Origin: Simkania sp.
GTDB lineage: Bacteria; Chlamydiota; Chlamydiia; Chlamydiales; Rhabdochlamydiaceae
Direction: 5' to 3'
NCBI GenBank assembly: GCA_018333475.1
Contig: JAGXTH010000073.1
Span: 1 to 32,331 of the forward strand
Length of the DNA stretch: 32,331 nt
Under the pieces are notes generated by a model. It was not told where the DNA came from, searched no databases, and saw only the letters and a list, made by a program, of their open reading frames with translations. Each line of letters begins with the position of its first letter. Positions within the stretch are counted from its first letter, which is position 1. The position numbers and the translations under genes were made by a program. Shown here piece after piece: positions 1 through 6,918 of the stretch.

Positions 1-165
1 ATACCAAACGCAATAAATAATTTCATATTTGAGCTGCGTGAAAGCTGTCGACAAATTGACGATCATAAACAGCATAGTATTAATGCAATACAATGCCGTT
101 TACGATCGCCGATTTTCGGCGCTTTGACGCGGCTCAAATGTGAAGTTATTTGTTGTGTTTGGTAT
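1..165. repeat. 165-bp palindromic MITE-like element, copy 1
   Basis: A long imperfect inverted repeat beginning ATACCAAACGC and ending GTGTTTGGTAT, with two arms of about 80 bp that would fold into one hairpin. It is the reverse orientation of the copy at 5913-6077; comparing base by base I find a single difference in 165 positions (GTTGTG here, GTTGCG there). The arms of one copy differ from each other at many positions, yet those differences are the same in all copies, so the copies are recent duplicates of one master sequence. Ends read TA-CC...GG-TA, as expected for an element flanked by a TA target duplication (IS630/Tc1-mariner style), which is an inference. No coding potential is seen. 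Confidence 0.93.
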
Positions 166-249
166 AACTGATTCCTTATTCTATATCAATCTTGTTGATT
201 TCTAATTGGTTGCAAAAGATAAATGATGGCGTTTCTGTTTTTTTATTTG

Positions 250-278
250 TTGATATTTTAATTTCAATGTTGCATAAT
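250..278 (+). promoter_or_regulatory. Candidate sigma-70-type (chlamydial sigma-66) promoter for the 506-aa gene
   Basis: TTGATA at 250-255 (5 of 6 to the -35 consensus) and CATAAT at 273-278 (5 of 6 to the -10) with exactly 17 bp between them. Transcription would start near 285, about 29 nt before the ATG at 314. It lies 85 bp downstream of the palindrome at 1-165, so the gene appears to have its own promoter outside the repeat. Confidence 0.6.
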
Positions 279-313
279 GCATAGTAACATATTTAATAAA
301 AAGGTTGGTAATT

Positions 314-1834
314 ATGTCAGATCCAGCACGTAGAGTAGGCGCAACAGGGGCGCAGTTTCATAGCACGTCAGCCCCAGAACGATCTAGAATGTCTGGTGAA
401 ACAGCTAGGACGCACCAGGCTGCCTTTCCTGGTGGGGGGAGTTTTCGAGTCTCGAACCCTAAAGGGGCTGTCGAGGATGGTTATGAGGTAACAATGCGGC
501 CAGCTCCTAGCACAGTGCATCTAGGGACCAGCACCAAAGCGTCATTCCGAGCAAAAGAGGTAAGCGACAAAAACCAAACTGCTATGGAGGGTGATTTTAA
601 TACCATCCAAAGGATGTTAAAGAAGATTCCTGCTTATAGAGATATGAAATACCTAAGCATTGACCTTAATCATGGCCTTTTTACGATCCATATGCCAGAC
701 GGAACGGACATCACGAAGGGCCGTCCAGAGATTAAGCAAGAGCTTCGTCAGGCTCTACAAAGATCGGAGCACCCAGATAAAATTGCAGCACACATTGAAG
801 AACTTGACCTGGCGCTCATTCGGTTTCGTAGTATTGCTGCGCAGGAGGGTGTGCGGCATGTTTGGCCACATGCTATTAGAGGCGAAAGCACAAGAGGAAA
901 TTTTGTAGGTGCGAGAGCTTTACAGCATAACCATCCTATTATTCAGCGTAAGCAATGCGAGTCCCTAAAGTATGGACAGGAGCAGATAAAGGCTCTTTTG
1001 GCTAAGGTGCCAGCTGCTGAACGGCCTAGAGCTGTTGAACGGGTTCTTAAGGCTGAAGCATTTTTGATCAAAATGAAGGAAAATTTAACTAACGAATTGC
1101 AACGAATAGAAGCGGCTTTGCCTACTGCTAAAAAAGGGGATATAGCAAAATTAAAGCATAAACAAGAGTCTTATCTAAAACTTCTAGATCAAGTGCAAAA
1201 GGATACGGCACGGTACGCTCTCTATTGTGCAGCGATTTTCAAAGATCCCGAAGAGTGTTATAATGCGGTTTGTCAGGAGATGTATCGAGAAGCTTACGCA
1301 GGTCAGCCACATAGGCCCTCTTTTGCGGACTTCATGGTGTCTATGGATTCAGCACCACTTAGAGAATATGCTGCAGATGTCGCTTCTTCGCTTATAGCAG
1401 ATCCGACTCAGTATCATATATTCTGTAAAGATCATGAAATTTCACCGAAGCAGGATCATGTCAATACTTTCTTAATACAAGGATTACACAGCAAGTCTGG
1501 TAGGATCAATTACAATACAATATCTATTGGATTTTCAGCTGAGGAGAAGAGAGATCTTGCAGCGGGGGTTCAAGCTACGAGGACTTGGGCTGAGCGGGCT
1601 GTGCAGGCTAGGCTTCAGGTCGTCGATCCTACAAGAACCTTGTCTCCAGAAAAGAGGATGGAAGCGGCGTTAAATCAGAAGGGCTGGGGAGATCTTTTCG
1701 AAGATCCTCAGGTTTCTAGTAATATGTTCACAACACCCAGAACTGGTTGGCAAAAAGCTGTAGCATACCCTCTGTACCCAGTGACAGCTGCTGTGCAAGG
1801 AATTAAAGGTCTTTGGAAGAAAAAACGCCCTTAG
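314..1834 (+). CDS. Unrecognised 506-aa protein, possible secreted effector
   Basis: I do not recognise the family. The start is ATG 314, preceded by AAAAAGG at 298-304; an upstream in-frame TTG at 305 lies next to the ribosome site and is unlikely. The first ~85 residues are rich in Ser, Thr, Gly, Ala, Arg and Pro and look disordered. A mostly helical body follows, including a charged, coiled-coil-like stretch around residues 240-300. The C-terminus has a mildly hydrophobic segment (AVAYPLYPVTAAVQGIKGLW) ending in a basic KKKRP tail. There is no Sec signal peptide or clear membrane span. A disordered Ser/Thr-rich N-terminus without a Sec signal is typical of type III secreted effectors; that function is inference. 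The gene has its own promoter and a strong terminator, and shares an inverted-repeat-bounded block with the 1242-aa gene. Confidence 0.85.
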   Translation: MSDPARRVGATGAQFHSTSAPERSRMSGETARTHQAAFPGGGSFRVSNPKGAVEDGYEVTMRPAPSTVHLGTSTKASFRAKEVSDKNQTAMEGDFNTIQRMLKKIPAYRDMKYLSIDLNHGLFTIHMPDGTDITKGRPEIKQELRQALQRSEHPDKIAAHIEELDLALIRFRSIAAQEGVRHVWPHAIRGESTRGNFVGARALQHNHPIIQRKQCESLKYGQEQIKALLAKVPAAERPRAVERVLKAEAFLIKMKENLTNELQRIEAALPTAKKGDIAKLKHKQESYLKLLDQVQKDTARYALYCAAIFKDPEECYNAVCQEMYREAYAGQPHRPSFADFMVSMDSAPLREYAADVASSLIADPTQYHIFCKDHEISPKQDHVNTFLIQGLHSKSGRINYNTISIGFSAEEKRDLAAGVQATRTWAERAVQARLQVVDPTRTLSPEKRMEAALNQKGWGDLFEDPQVSSNMFTTPRTGWQKAVAYPLYPVTAAVQGIKGLWKKKRP

Positions 1835-1846
1835 AGTCAATCTGTA

Positions 1847-1902
1847 GTGCTCCCTAAGCTGTTTTAGTACAATGCACTAAAACAGCTTAGGGAGCACCTT
1901 TT
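1847..1902 (+). terminator. Strong intrinsic terminator after the 506-aa gene
   Basis: A perfect 22-bp stem (GTGCTCCCTAAGCTGTTTTA... paired with its complement at 1876-1897), a 7-nt loop, then CTTTTT. It starts 13 bp after the stop codon. The T-run is on the plus-strand side only, so it terminates the 506-aa gene. A smaller 8-bp hairpin (GCTGACTT/AAGTCAGC) follows at 1908-1927. Nothing else is apparent in the gap up to 2116. Confidence 0.9.
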
Positions 1903-2116
1903 TCCATGCTGACTTACTGAAGTCAGCTTCGATCTCCACACTTTATTGTTGATAAAGATTCTTCACCCGATTGTATCATCTTAAATCTAATCGACTATAG
2001 CTCTAAAGTAGTCATACTCTTCAGCGGGTTTTGCATCACTGTCCTGGGAGCGATCTTCGAACAATTCCAATATTTACTAATACATTTTTTGTATATGTTT
2101 TTTATGATGTTTTGTG

Positions 2117-2122
2117 TATAAT
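2117..2122 (+). promoter_or_regulatory. Possible -10 box for the 1242-aa gene
   Basis: A perfect TATAAT, 52 bp before the ATG at 2174, in a very AT-rich stretch. No good -35 lies at 16-18 bp; TTGTAT at 2089-2094 would require a 22-bp spacer. The AT-rich setting makes a chance match possible. Confidence 0.3.
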
Positions 2123-2173
2123 TTATTGTATTCATATAGTAAACATTTAATTTTTTAACATAAAAGATGACAT

Positions 2174-5100
2174 ATGAGCTTACAACCTAAATCTTTGAAC
2201 GATCTTATAACCCAATTACAAGGGATAAATCAGACTATTGATGAGCATCCTCTTGTAGAATCACATGGAGTGCGAACAAGAGGCGGAAGGACATTTACCC
2301 TTGTGGCATCTGGAAGAGGTAGCCAATTGGATAAAATCGGTAAGGAGATTCAGGAAGTCGATCGTTGTTTTCAACAGCTGGCTTCTTCAGGGGCCCTGCT
2401 TGGTAGAAATCAGGAACAGTCAAAAAAAGACTATGAACAGCAGTTTGACCGAGCTTTAAAAGGTTATGAAAGAATCATCCCTCCAGCTAAAGCCACCCCC
2501 CCGATTTTAGAAAGAACATCCCGTGAGCAAGCGCTTGATGATGAGTTGTTACCTCGTATGCATCATAAAGCATTGAGAATTAAAGAAGATTTTGATCGAG
2601 AGTGGCCAAACCCTAGAATCACTGGCGGAGAGGTTTGGGACAGCCAGAGTCCAAGATCTCCTTTACACCAGTTTTTTTGTACATGGCAATCTATCGCTAT
2701 CTTAGACGCAGCGCCTCGATTTGATCGATTCGACAGCGTTGCTAAAGTTTGGAGAGTGATCCCCTATGGACAAAGGAGGTCTATTTGCCAACAGTTAGGT
2801 ATTGATTCGTTTAACGCAGAAGCAGAGTTGCAAAGGTTGCTTGATAATGAAAGAGCTCGAGATTTTGCAGCGTGCTTAATGTACTTGAGTGATGAAGATA
2901 TAGCAACCCTCGAAGCTCGTCTAAAAGGATTGGAAGGTTTTGAATGGTTGGTTAACTATATCGAAGCTTTTAAAGAGAAGGAAACACTCATCGTGCTCGC
3001 CCTCATCAATGATGAGGGTATTTTTGCAAATGTAGGAGACGTAGTTAAAAGCATCGCTGAACGGGTTGTGCAAGAGAAACCGCTTCGTGAGGAGATGAGT
3101 AGAAGGATATCAGAGCAAGACTCTAAAGTGCAGGGTCCGAATCCAAGAGCTCTTGTAGAGTGTATTGATCGTGCGCAATCGAGTACTCCTTGTGTATTTG
3201 CACGGATGTACAATGAAGTATTGGCAATTATGCATGGCAAGGAGTCTGATGAAACAAAGAAACAAATATTGAGAAAAAAGATCGAGGGGCTGTCACTAAC
3301 AGAACAAGAGGCTCTCTATCAGCAGATTCACCGTCTGCATCCTGACCGAGCAGACAGATTAGGTTGGGGACAAAGACACGCATTGGACGATTTGGGTATT
3401 TTTCTTGGTGCAATATATGCTCTTTGTCCAGCGAATCAGGCAACTCCCTTTTCTTCACTGATCTCAGATTTACAAAAGATCTTGCATAGCAAAAATAGAG
3501 GTCAAGATCAGCAAGGAGAGATTAAAAAGGTTTTAGAGAGAGCAAAAAAAGTTCTTAGTGATGAGCATTGGAGAACATTGCGAGCCGTTTTTTATCACCG
3601 GTTCCCGTCTGCTAAAGAACAGGGATGGGGATTCCAGGGTGAAGAAAAACAATTTCCCAAATATCCACATCATCTTCTACTTAGCTTGCATGCGATCACG
3701 CATGAATATGGTTGTCAAGAGTTTTGGAGTTCTATGAAGTCTCAAGGGATTCCCTTAGAGGAGATCCAGAAATTGGCTTCTAAGCTTCCGTCAGAAATCG
3801 CAGCACCTCTTCTTGAAGTTTGTCAGGTGCAAGTGGGGGGAAGAACACATCCATCCAAACAGGAAAAAAGTAGTGATGAGGTTCTTTGGTGTTGCTATAA
3901 CACCATCGAATCTTGCAAGAGGCAGGAGATCTTAAAAACTTCCCTAGAAGAAAAGGTTCAAGACAGTGCATTTTTTCAACGCATGTGGGATCTGTCTCCT
4001 CTTTGTGCTGACTTGCGTAGTGGGCAAGTGATAGCTTTGGATCTAACTGTTATCGAAGAAATACAATATAGACTAAAGCTACTTGACCAATTACAAGCAT
4101 TGTGGACTGGAGCTGCTCAACGGTGTGAGCTAGATCAAGGCATTTTGGGTACATTGATCCATCGCATTCTTCTACAACCAGATGTTTTAGTAGGAGAAGA
4201 TCGGGAGTTTGCTATACTGAGCTGTGCACTGCATGAAGTAGCTACTGCGGAGCCTGCTTATGATCCTCAAGTGGCAAAAGAAGTATTAGAAATGATGGCA
4301 AATGCGACGAGTAGGCGGCAGTTGTCAGGCATAAAACGTGCTAGACCGAGTGTGTTGGATGACACAATAGGTGTTTCAGAATGGACTTTGAAGGGTGTTT
4401 CAGAATTGGCGCTTGCTCTTCCTATGCAGGGACGGCCTTTGGACTATACAGGACCTAGACAGTTTAAGGACCTGGTCTTTTTTAAAAGGGATGGCGCCAT
4501 AATAGCTAAAATGAAGTCGTTAGACCCCGCAATAGCGAAGGACGGTAAATATAAGGTCTCCCATCTATATAGAGAATCTAAGAGTTCGGAAATCGATGAG
4601 GGTATAGGATTTCATTCGACTGCCCCTACGACCTATATGCGTGTGACTCTAGGAGAAGGTATCTTGAAGCTCTCCAGAGAGTATTCGCTTAGCGCAGAGT
4701 GCGGTGATGCTCTTTTTGCTCATTTGCATCCACTTCTTAGTGAAGCGATAAAAAAACGTTTGCCGACCTGGGATACAGCTTCGGCTCAAGAAAAATCCAA
4801 GGCATTACAGCTCTTTTATGAGCGAACAGGGGCGACAGACTTATTACAGGTTGTCGTAGAAAAACTAGAACAGGGAAAAGACATCCAAGAGATGTTGCCA
4901 ATGTTCCATTGGCTACCGGTTAAAGTGCGATACGCGGTTTACGGTAAACAATATGAGGTGAAACCGCCTAAAGCCAAAGTCCCTTTTGGTTATGGACAAT
5001 TCTGTTTTGAAAATACACAGTCGTACTCCAGTACAAATAATGAAAAAATCAGGGCTATTAAGAGATGTTTAACTTCCACAAGCGGGCTTCAACCGAGCTA

Positions 5101-5902
5101 TCCGGAAGAAGGATTAGGGTCTATTCAACTATGGCAAGCTGATGCTCGAGAAGTCACAGACCTCTTATCCAAGGAAGTAACCGCGGCTGCTCGATTAAAA
5201 GAGGTGCCTAAGGAAAGGGTTGATCTATACGCTTTGAGTCATTTGATTAAAGGACATGGCGATATACACACAGGGAATATCTTATTTAAGAGGGGTTCAA
5301 AACGGTATATCGATTGCGATGAAGAGCATTGCTTGCCAGCTAGGAATGATTACAATCAGCAGATCATGTGGGAAATGGGTCTGCCCACTGCAGAAGAACC
5401 TATCAGACCATTGTTAATGCACTTCCTGAGACATCCTTATATTGAACGAACTACTGCAGCCTTGATGCAATATTCTAGGCGACATTCTTTAGCTTCATTC
5501 AAAGGAGACTTGGATAAAGAGTTTGAAGCTCCTAGAAAAGCCATGACTGAAAGAGTGGCTAAGTTAAAGCTGACTGCTGAGAGAGTTACCGATATTAGAG
5601 GAGGGATAGCAATGACTACTCAAGATCTCTTTTTTAGCCTCTTTGGTGGTCAGGAAGAACACACGAGGTTGAAAGGTTCCCCACAGTGCAGGGATAAGAG
5701 TGCTGTGATTTTTGAACAATATTTAGGTACAACGGCACCTCGAGTCCAACCCTTGCGTACGCAGATGGCTCTGGATGGTCTCCCTCCTAGTAAACCGAGC
5801 TCTAGTAGTAAACACAAACCAAGCAAACCACCAGCTCCTACCAAATATGAGACCTATTGGGAAAACATTAAACAGCTCTCTAAACCAAGCTCAAAAAAGT
5901 AG
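2174..5902 (+). CDS. Large unrecognised protein (1242 aa) with a kinase-like catalytic loop
   Basis: The bulk of the protein is unrecognised: soluble, charged, helix-rich, with no signal peptide or membrane span. Near the C-terminus is HGDIHTGNIL at residues 1028-1037, followed by IDCDEE with Asp1047 and Asp1049. This order (HGDxHxxN, then an Asp motif about 12 residues later) is the Brenner-type catalytic loop and metal-binding Asp of aminoglycoside-phosphotransferase and phosphoinositide/lanthipeptide-kinase-like folds. Residues ~735-850 (VFFKRDGAIIAKMKSLD and onward) could supply the nucleotide-binding lobe; that is a guess. The last ~40 residues are a Pro/Ser/Lys-rich tail. The start ATG has only a weak ribosome site. 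It ends 10 bp before the palindrome at 5913. It may phosphorylate a protein, lipid or small molecule, possibly as an injected effector; substrate unknown. Confidence 0.85.
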   Translation: MSLQPKSLNDLITQLQGINQTIDEHPLVESHGVRTRGGRTFTLVASGRGSQLDKIGKEIQEVDRCFQQLASSGALLGRNQEQSKKDYEQQFDRALKGYERIIPPAKATPPILERTSREQALDDELLPRMHHKALRIKEDFDREWPNPRITGGEVWDSQSPRSPLHQFFCTWQSIAILDAAPRFDRFDSVAKVWRVIPYGQRRSICQQLGIDSFNAEAELQRLLDNERARDFAACLMYLSDEDIATLEARLKGLEGFEWLVNYIEAFKEKETLIVLALINDEGIFANVGDVVKSIAERVVQEKPLREEMSRRISEQDSKVQGPNPRALVECIDRAQSSTPCVFARMYNEVLAIMHGKESDETKKQILRKKIEGLSLTEQEALYQQIHRLHPDRADRLGWGQRHALDDLGIFLGAIYALCPANQATPFSSLISDLQKILHSKNRGQDQQGEIKKVLERAKKVLSDEHWRTLRAVFYHRFPSAKEQGWGFQGEEKQFPKYPHHLLLSLHAITHEYGCQEFWSSMKSQGIPLEEIQKLASKLPSEIAAPLLEVCQVQVGGRTHPSKQEKSSDEVLWCCYNTIESCKRQEILKTSLEEKVQDSAFFQRMWDLSPLCADLRSGQVIALDLTVIEEIQYRLKLLDQLQALWTGAAQRCELDQGILGTLIHRILLQPDVLVGEDREFAILSCALHEVATAEPAYDPQVAKEVLEMMANATSRRQLSGIKRARPSVLDDTIGVSEWTLKGVSELALALPMQGRPLDYTGPRQFKDLVFFKRDGAIIAKMKSLDPAIAKDGKYKVSHLYRESKSSEIDEGIGFHSTAPTTYMRVTLGEGILKLSREYSLSAECGDALFAHLHPLLSEAIKKRLPTWDTASAQEKSKALQLFYERTGATDLLQVVVEKLEQGKDIQEMLPMFHWLPVKVRYAVYGKQYEVKPPKAKVPFGYGQFCFENTQSYSSTNNEKIRAIKRCLTSTSGLQPSYPEEGLGSIQLWQADAREVTDLLSKEVTAAARLKEVPKERVDLYALSHLIKGHGDIHTGNILFKRGSKRYIDCDEEHCLPARNDYNQQIMWEMGLPTAEEPIRPLLMHFLRHPYIERTTAALMQYSRRHSLASFKGDLDKEFEAPRKAMTERVAKLKLTAERVTDIRGGIAMTTQDLFFSLFGGQEEHTRLKGSPQCRDKSAVIFEQYLGTTAPRVQPLRTQMALDGLPPSKPSSSSKHKPSKPPAPTKYETYWENIKQLSKPSSKK

Positions 5903-5912
5903 GTTGTCAGTT

Positions 5913-6077
5913 ATACCAAACGCAACAAATAACTTCACATTTGAGCCGCGTCAAAGCGCCGAAAATCGGCGATCGTAAACGGCATTGTATTGCATTAATA
6001 CTATGCTGTTTATGATCGTCAATTTGTCGACAGCTTTCACGCAGCTCAAATATGAAATTATTTATTGCGTTTGGTAT
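5913..6077. repeat. 165-bp palindromic MITE-like element, copy 2
   Basis: Begins ATACCAAACGCAAC and ends TTGCGTTTGGTAT. It is inverted relative to the copy at 1-165 (one mismatch) and in the same orientation as the copy at 32188 (two mismatches over the 144 bases visible there). It fills the whole gap between two convergent genes: 10 bp after the stop of the 1242-aa gene, and touching the stop codon (6077-6079) of the 151-aa gene. Neither side is followed by a T-run, so it is not a standard intrinsic terminator, though a hairpin this long could still influence transcript ends. Confidence 0.95.
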
Positions 6078-6532
6078 TAGTCTGAAGATAGATCCTGACT
6101 CGAGAGAGTCAGCTCGATCTTCAGACTAGCGGTCTGATCTGGATATTGCATAAAGGACTGACTGACTTTATATAGATCCGAGTCCCTACCTTGATCAGGG
6201 CTAAAACTCACCGCAGCACTGATCAGAGAAACGTTTTCACTAGCGTTTTCGATGTTTAAAGGTTGGGTAATAACTGTCTGGATTGTTTGCGCGGAATTTT
6301 GCATATCTTCCATTAAACGGTCAGCGGGACGGTCTGCTGTTTCTAAGGCTTTTCTGGAGGTCTCATCGAGATCTATCGTAGCATTTGCAAAATCTGGTAA
6401 TTGCTGTTCTTCAGGAGGAATCAGTTCATTGAAACGGTCGATTTTACTTTTTAACTTTTGTACAAGTTGTTTGGCAGCGGGTCTTTGTGTGGTTGTAGCC
6501 CCACTACTTCGATGGATAGGTCCAACACCCAT
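6077..6532 (-). CDS. Unrecognised 151-aa protein, second ORF of a coupled pair
   Basis: Not recognised. The chosen start is ATG 6532, preceded by a very strong ribosome site GGGGAGG eight bases upstream; an in-frame GTG at 6583 would add 17 residues. The reading frame stays open back to a TAG near 6705 but holds no other ATG. The product starts with a Ser/Thr/Arg-rich stretch, then KQLVQKLKSKIDRFNELIPP, an acidic middle, and a C-terminal part of apparent beta character (SLKIELTLSS). There is no signal peptide or membrane span. The upstream 53-aa ORF ends in TGA one base before this ATG, so translation is probably coupled; a frameshift fusing the two cannot be excluded. The stop codon abuts the palindromic repeat at 5913-6077, but the TAA itself comes from host sequence. 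Confidence 0.65.
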   Translation of the reverse strand: MGVGPIHRSSGATTTQRPAAKQLVQKLKSKIDRFNELIPPEEQQLPDFANATIDLDETSRKALETADRPADRLMEDMQNSAQTIQTVITQPLNIENASENVSLISAAVSFSPDQGRDSDLYKVSQSFMQYPDQTASLKIELTLSSQDLSSD

Positions 6533-6533
6533 A

Positions 6534-6695
6534 TCAGACCTCCCCGTGTTTTTGTGGAGAGGAAGAGTCTTCCTTACGCTCACGAAGATGCCGCTTTTTC
6601 TCTGAGCCTCTTGAAGAGCGTTGTCTGCGGCGATCAGGATCCCCGATAGGGGAAATGTTTTGGGGCCAGCCAGAAAGTGGGGGTAAATTAGCCAT
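6534..6695 (-). CDS. Small basic 53-aa ORF upstream of the 151-aa gene
   Basis: ATG at 6695 preceded by AGGAAC at a normal distance; TGA at 6536-6534. The product begins MANLPPLSGWPQNISPIGDP and continues with a strongly basic, hydrophilic stretch (DRRRQRSSRGSEKKRHLRER). No family is recognised. The last codons encode the Shine-Dalgarno (GGGGAGG) of the downstream 151-aa gene, and the TGATATG junction suggests translational coupling. Alternatives: it is the true N-terminus of one ~200-aa protein split by a frameshift, natural or a sequencing error, or a leader peptide. Supporting a real gene: good start context and a length that ends exactly at the next start. Against: its small size and lack of a known relative. 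Confidence 0.5.
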   Translation of the reverse strand: MANLPPLSGWPQNISPIGDPDRRRQRSSRGSEKKRHLRERKEDSSSPQKHGEV

Positions 6696-6711
6696 ATAAG
6701 TTCCTAGGGTT

Positions 6712-6817
6712 TAATAGAACTCTTTCGAAACTAAGGCCTCGTCGATTTTTGGGATTATTTTGACCGCAAAAGAACCCTAAAATCGACGGAATCTTAATTT
6801 CAAAAGAGCTCTAATTA
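6712..6817. repeat. Short imperfect palindrome (~106 bp), third repeat type
   Basis: Left arm 6712-6757 (TAATAGAACTCTTTCGAAAC and on, to the CGTCGATTTT block) and right arm 6770-6817, whose reverse complement begins TAATTAGAGCTCTTTTGAAA and reaches the same CGTCGATTTT block. The arms match at roughly four of five positions over ~46 bp, around a short centre containing GACCGC. Such arms look like terminal inverted repeats of a small non-coding mobile element. It lies upstream of the 53-aa ORF, within 20 bp of its ATG, and downstream of the ybiT-like gene. I see only one copy in this window, so repetition in the genome is an inference. Confidence 0.65.
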
Positions 6818-6842
6818 GGAAATAGGCTTTTATCTTGTTTAT

Positions 6843-6871
6843 TGTCAAATGACCGTTATTTCTGGATTATA
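6843..6871 (-). promoter_or_regulatory. Candidate promoter elements for the 53/151-aa pair
   Basis: On the minus strand there is a perfect TTGACA at 6848-6843 and, 17 bp upstream of it, a perfect TATAAT at 6871-6866. Neither has a good partner box at standard spacing, and they are in the wrong order to form one promoter. They are the only promoter-like hexamers between the end of the ybiT-like gene and the small ORFs. A transcript starting here would carry the palindrome at 6712-6817 in its leader. Confidence 0.25.
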
Positions 6872-6918
6872 GTTGCAAAACTCAGGTTCGACCGATTTCC
6901 TGGGCTTTGTAACTACCT

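Noticed and set aside
1847-1902. Perfect 22-bp hairpin considered as another mobile palindrome
   Set aside because: It directly follows a stop codon and has a T-run on one side only, the normal form of an intrinsic terminator.
5913-6077. Palindrome considered as a shared bidirectional terminator
   Set aside because: No T-run on either side, and identical copies lie away from gene ends; a mobile repeat that happens to lie between convergent genes is the simpler reading.
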